A stretch of DNA of 7,378 nt from an uncultured Methylobacter sp. (GTDB lineage: Bacteria; Pseudomonadota; Gammaproteobacteria; Methylococcales; Methylomonadaceae): NCBI GenBank assembly GCA_903831545.1, contig CAIKYI010000291.1, positions 1-7,378 of the forward strand. Reading direction: 5' to 3'. The notes beneath the pieces were generated by a model. The model ran no database searches, was not told the DNA's origin, and worked only from the letters and a program-made list of their open reading frames with translations. Positions 5,378 to 7,378 of this stretch are shown one piece after another. Position 1 is the first letter of the stretch, and the number at the start of each line of letters is the position of its first letter. The position numbers and the translations under genes are program-made.

Positions 5378-7378
5378 TTATGCTTTACCAGAGGCCAGCT
5401 CAGTAACCGCCTGATAATTAACCTTACCGCTCGCCATCAACGGAATTGCCTCAACAATCAGAATTTTCTTGGGTAAAGAGATTTGCGCCACGCCTTTGGC
5501 TGATGCTGCCAGATCACTGACTGTCGCCTGTTTTTGGGTGGTGAGCAAAATAACCTGCTCGCCTTTTTTCGCATCCGGCAAACTTATCGCTGCGTGATGA
5601 GCTTCCGGCCAGGCATTGGAGGCCATCTGTTCTACTGCGGTCAATGACACCATTTCACCACTGACTTTGGCAAAACGTTTGCTGCGGCCCCGAATACTTA
5701 GAAAACCTTCACTATCGACATGCACAATATCGCCAGTGTCATACCAGCCGTCGCCATAAATTGACTTGGGCGGGACTAATTTGCCCGGATTGTCGGCCAG
5801 CAGATAACCTTTCATAATATTAGGCCCGCTAACATGGAGTCTGCCGGCATCTTCAATGCCTTCGACGGGTTCCAGTTTATAGTTCATCGCCGGCATAAAA
5901 CGACCCACAGTGCCCGATTTATAATCCATCGGCGTATTGACTGAGGCGATAGGCGTGGTTTCGGTCGCGCCATAACCTTCCAGAATACGGATGCCAAATT
6001 TATCAGCCCACAACTGGCGAGTGGTTTCTTGCAATTTTTCAGCACCGGCCACTACATAACGCATGTTGAAAAAATCATAGGCATGGGCTTTTTTAGCGTA
6101 ACCGGCTAAAAAGGTGTTAGTGCCAAACATGATCGTGGCACTGATTTCATAAGCGATTTCAGGAATCACCGCATAATGCAGCGGCGTAGGATAAAAGAAG
6201 GTATTCATGCCGTGTAGTATCGGCAACAGCGTTCCGACCGTGAAACCAAAGGAATGAAACATCGGTAAATAGTTCAGCACCACATCCCGCGCAGTAAAAT
6301 TGATCCGGGCTTCCAGTTGTTTAAGGTTGGACAGAATGTTCGCGTGCGACAGCACCACGCCTTTTGGCGTGCCTTCAGAACCGGAGGTAAACAAAACCAC
6401 AGCCGGATTGTCAGGGTTAAATTGAGCGTGCTGAAACCACATATGAGCAGTTTTACCTTGCGCCAGTGCCTGAAATTTATCCCATGCAGAGATTTTTTCA
6501 GCAAGGTCTTCAAGATAAATCAGCGTAACCTGTTCGCTCAAATGCTGGGCATCTTCGGTAAAATGTCCCAACTCTACAAAGCGGCGCGATGTTAAAACCG
6601 TTTTGACTTGCGCGGTGTGACACGCCGAAAACATTGCCGCCGAACCGGTTGAAAAATTCAACATGGCCGGCACTCTACCATACAGTTGCAAACCTAAAAT
6701 GACGCAAAGGGTTTTAGTCGAATTGGGTAAAAAAACACCGACATTTTCTGCTTCAGAAGTGACTTTTTTTAAGGCATTACCAATGACAATGGTGCGAGTA
6801 ATTAAATTGTCATAGGATAACGGCACACGATCCAAATCGTTGGCAACAATATGCTTGCCACCATGTATTTTTCGCGCCTCAAGCAGACTAGCAAATATAC
6901 TTTGCCGATGATGGCTCGTCGCAAACATCATTTCCGTCATCAGGTCGGATAAAACATGCCCACTGTATTTGCGACGGTTTTTACCTTTTAATTCTGGGGG
7001 AGCCGAAATAAAAGTATGTGGCAGTATCTGGATGGTGATTTTAGGAAACAATCGAAGACGAACGATATTACGGAGCTTTGAGAAAGGCGTGTATTCTGCG
7101 CCATCTATCCTCACCGGCAAAATAGCAGCTTCGGATTTGTCGGCAACCATACCAGTGCCATCGTAAATTTTCATCAATGAACCAGTCACAGTAATGCGAC
7201 CTTCAGTAAAGATAACGGTTCTCGTATCTTGATGCAAATTATGAATCAAATCTTTCAACGAAAGAGGATGAGTGGGATCCATTGGAAATACGCGAGACAG
7301 GCGCAAGAATGGCTTTAACCACCAACGCTGCGAAATCTGGGTATTAATCGCAAAGGTAACATCATCGGGTAAAAAAAC
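5378..7378 (-). CDS. aas: Bifunctional acyl-ACP synthetase / 2-acylglycerophosphoethanolamine acyltransferase (Aas), 5' end outside window
   Basis: Aas activates a fatty acid with ATP onto acyl carrier protein and transfers it to lyso-phosphatidylethanolamine at the inner membrane. Of this protein 666 residues are visible, reading in frame from the window edge; the E. coli enzyme is about 719 residues. Numbering from the edge, residues 1-165 are the end of the acyltransferase domain, including 'TQISQRWW' (13-20), 'DPTHPLSLKDL' (34-44) and 'FTEGRIT' (57-63) followed by 'TGSLMKIYDG', all parallel to E. coli Aas. The catalytic HX4D box would lie outside the window. The AMP-binding domain has 'LFTSGSEGTPKG' (329-340), 'GYGATE' (468-473), 'YDTGD' (546-550), 'GRSKRFAKVSGE' (564-575) and the likely catalytic Lys652 in 'ASGK'. 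The TTG at 7306-7304 is not a credible start, because homology continues upstream of it. One oddity is Thr58, where E. coli Aas and most acyltransferases have Pro. lplT follows 85 bp downstream. Confidence 0.95.
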   Translation of the reverse strand, partial: VFLPDDVTFAINTQISQRWWLKPFLRLSRVFPMDPTHPLSLKDLIHNLHQDTRTVIFTEGRITVTGSLMKIYDGTGMVADKSEAAILPVRIDGAEYTPFSKLRNIVRLRLFPKITIQILPHTFISAPPELKGKNRRKYSGHVLSDLMTEMMFATSHHRQSIFASLLEARKIHGGKHIVANDLDRVPLSYDNLITRTIVIGNALKKVTSEAENVGVFLPNSTKTLCVILGLQLYGRVPAMLNFSTGSAAMFSACHTAQVKTVLTSRRFVELGHFTEDAQHLSEQVTLIYLEDLAEKISAWDKFQALAQGKTAHMWFQHAQFNPDNPAVVLFTSGSEGTPKGVVLSHANILSNLKQLEARINFTARDVVLNYLPMFHSFGFTVGTLLPILHGMNTFFYPTPLHYAVIPEIAYEISATIMFGTNTFLAGYAKKAHAYDFFNMRYVVAGAEKLQETTRQLWADKFGIRILEGYGATETTPIASVNTPMDYKSGTVGRFMPAMNYKLEPVEGIEDAGRLHVSGPNIMKGYLLADNPGKLVPPKSIYGDGWYDTGDIVHVDSEGFLSIRGRSKRFAKVSGEMVSLTAVEQMASNAWPEAHHAAISLPDAKKGEQVILLTTQKQATVSDLAASAKGVAQISLPKKILIVEAIPLMASGKVNYQAVTELASGKA

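Noticed and set aside
6317..6595. 92-codon plus-strand frame inside aas
   Set aside because: It lies antisense to the well-conserved AMP-binding domain and is explained as a shadow of that coding sequence.
7304..7306. TTG as the start codon of aas, giving a 642-residue protein
   Set aside because: The frame stays open to the window edge and the 24 upstream codons encode residues (such as TQISQRWW) that match E. coli Aas, so the gene continues beyond the window.
1..7378. Defence system, CRISPR array, insertion sequence, prophage or tRNA/rRNA genes
   Set aside because: No direct-repeat array, transposase, integrase, terminal inverted repeats, cloverleaf sequence or nuclease/helicase gene was seen. 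The window is almost entirely filled by the genes described.

Overview
The window looks like a chromosomal segment of a gammaproteobacterium. The lysophospholipid-recycling pair (aas and lplT) matches the enterobacterial proteins along its whole visible length, base composition is moderate, and the genes are closely packed with no mobile element, RNA gene or CRISPR array. The style of the proteins (beta-carbonic anhydrase, multi-PAS cyclic-di-GMP proteins, the ethylene-receptor-like sensor module) would suit an aquatic or methanotroph-like lineage such as Methylococcales. That last step is an impression from memory of similar proteins, not something the sequence proves.

Layout. At the left edge, positions 1-108 on the minus strand hold the first 36 codons of a beta-class carbonic anhydrase. 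It diverges from a TetR-family regulator (284-880, plus) across a 175-bp AT-rich intergenic region with back-to-back promoter candidates and a perfect 6-bp inverted repeat that could be the regulator's operator. The tetR gene converges on a long minus-strand block. In transcription order (right to left) that block is aas (5' end beyond the window edge, 7378-5378), lplT (5292-4123), a 91-codon gene of unknown function (4074-3799), and a 936-codon cyclic-di-GMP signalling gene (3742-932).

How the genes work together. In the enterobacterial system LplT flips lysophospholipid across the inner membrane and Aas re-acylates it using an acyl-ACP made by its own synthetase domain, so the right half of the window is a membrane phospholipid repair module. 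A hairpin followed by seven U residues between aas and lplT may attenuate read-through. The small gene and the signalling gene lie downstream on the same strand with short gaps (48 and 56 bp), so co-transcription is possible, but no functional link to lipid repair is visible.

The most interesting item is the signalling protein. Its first 120 residues form a three-helix membrane module that closely resembles the ethylene-binding domain of plant ETR1 and Synechocystis Etr1, with the copper ligands Cys76 and His80 and the other pocket residues in place. Three PAS domains follow, then a GGDEF domain and an EAL domain, both with intact catalytic motifs. It is a candidate copper/ethylene-type sensor wired directly to cyclic-di-GMP.
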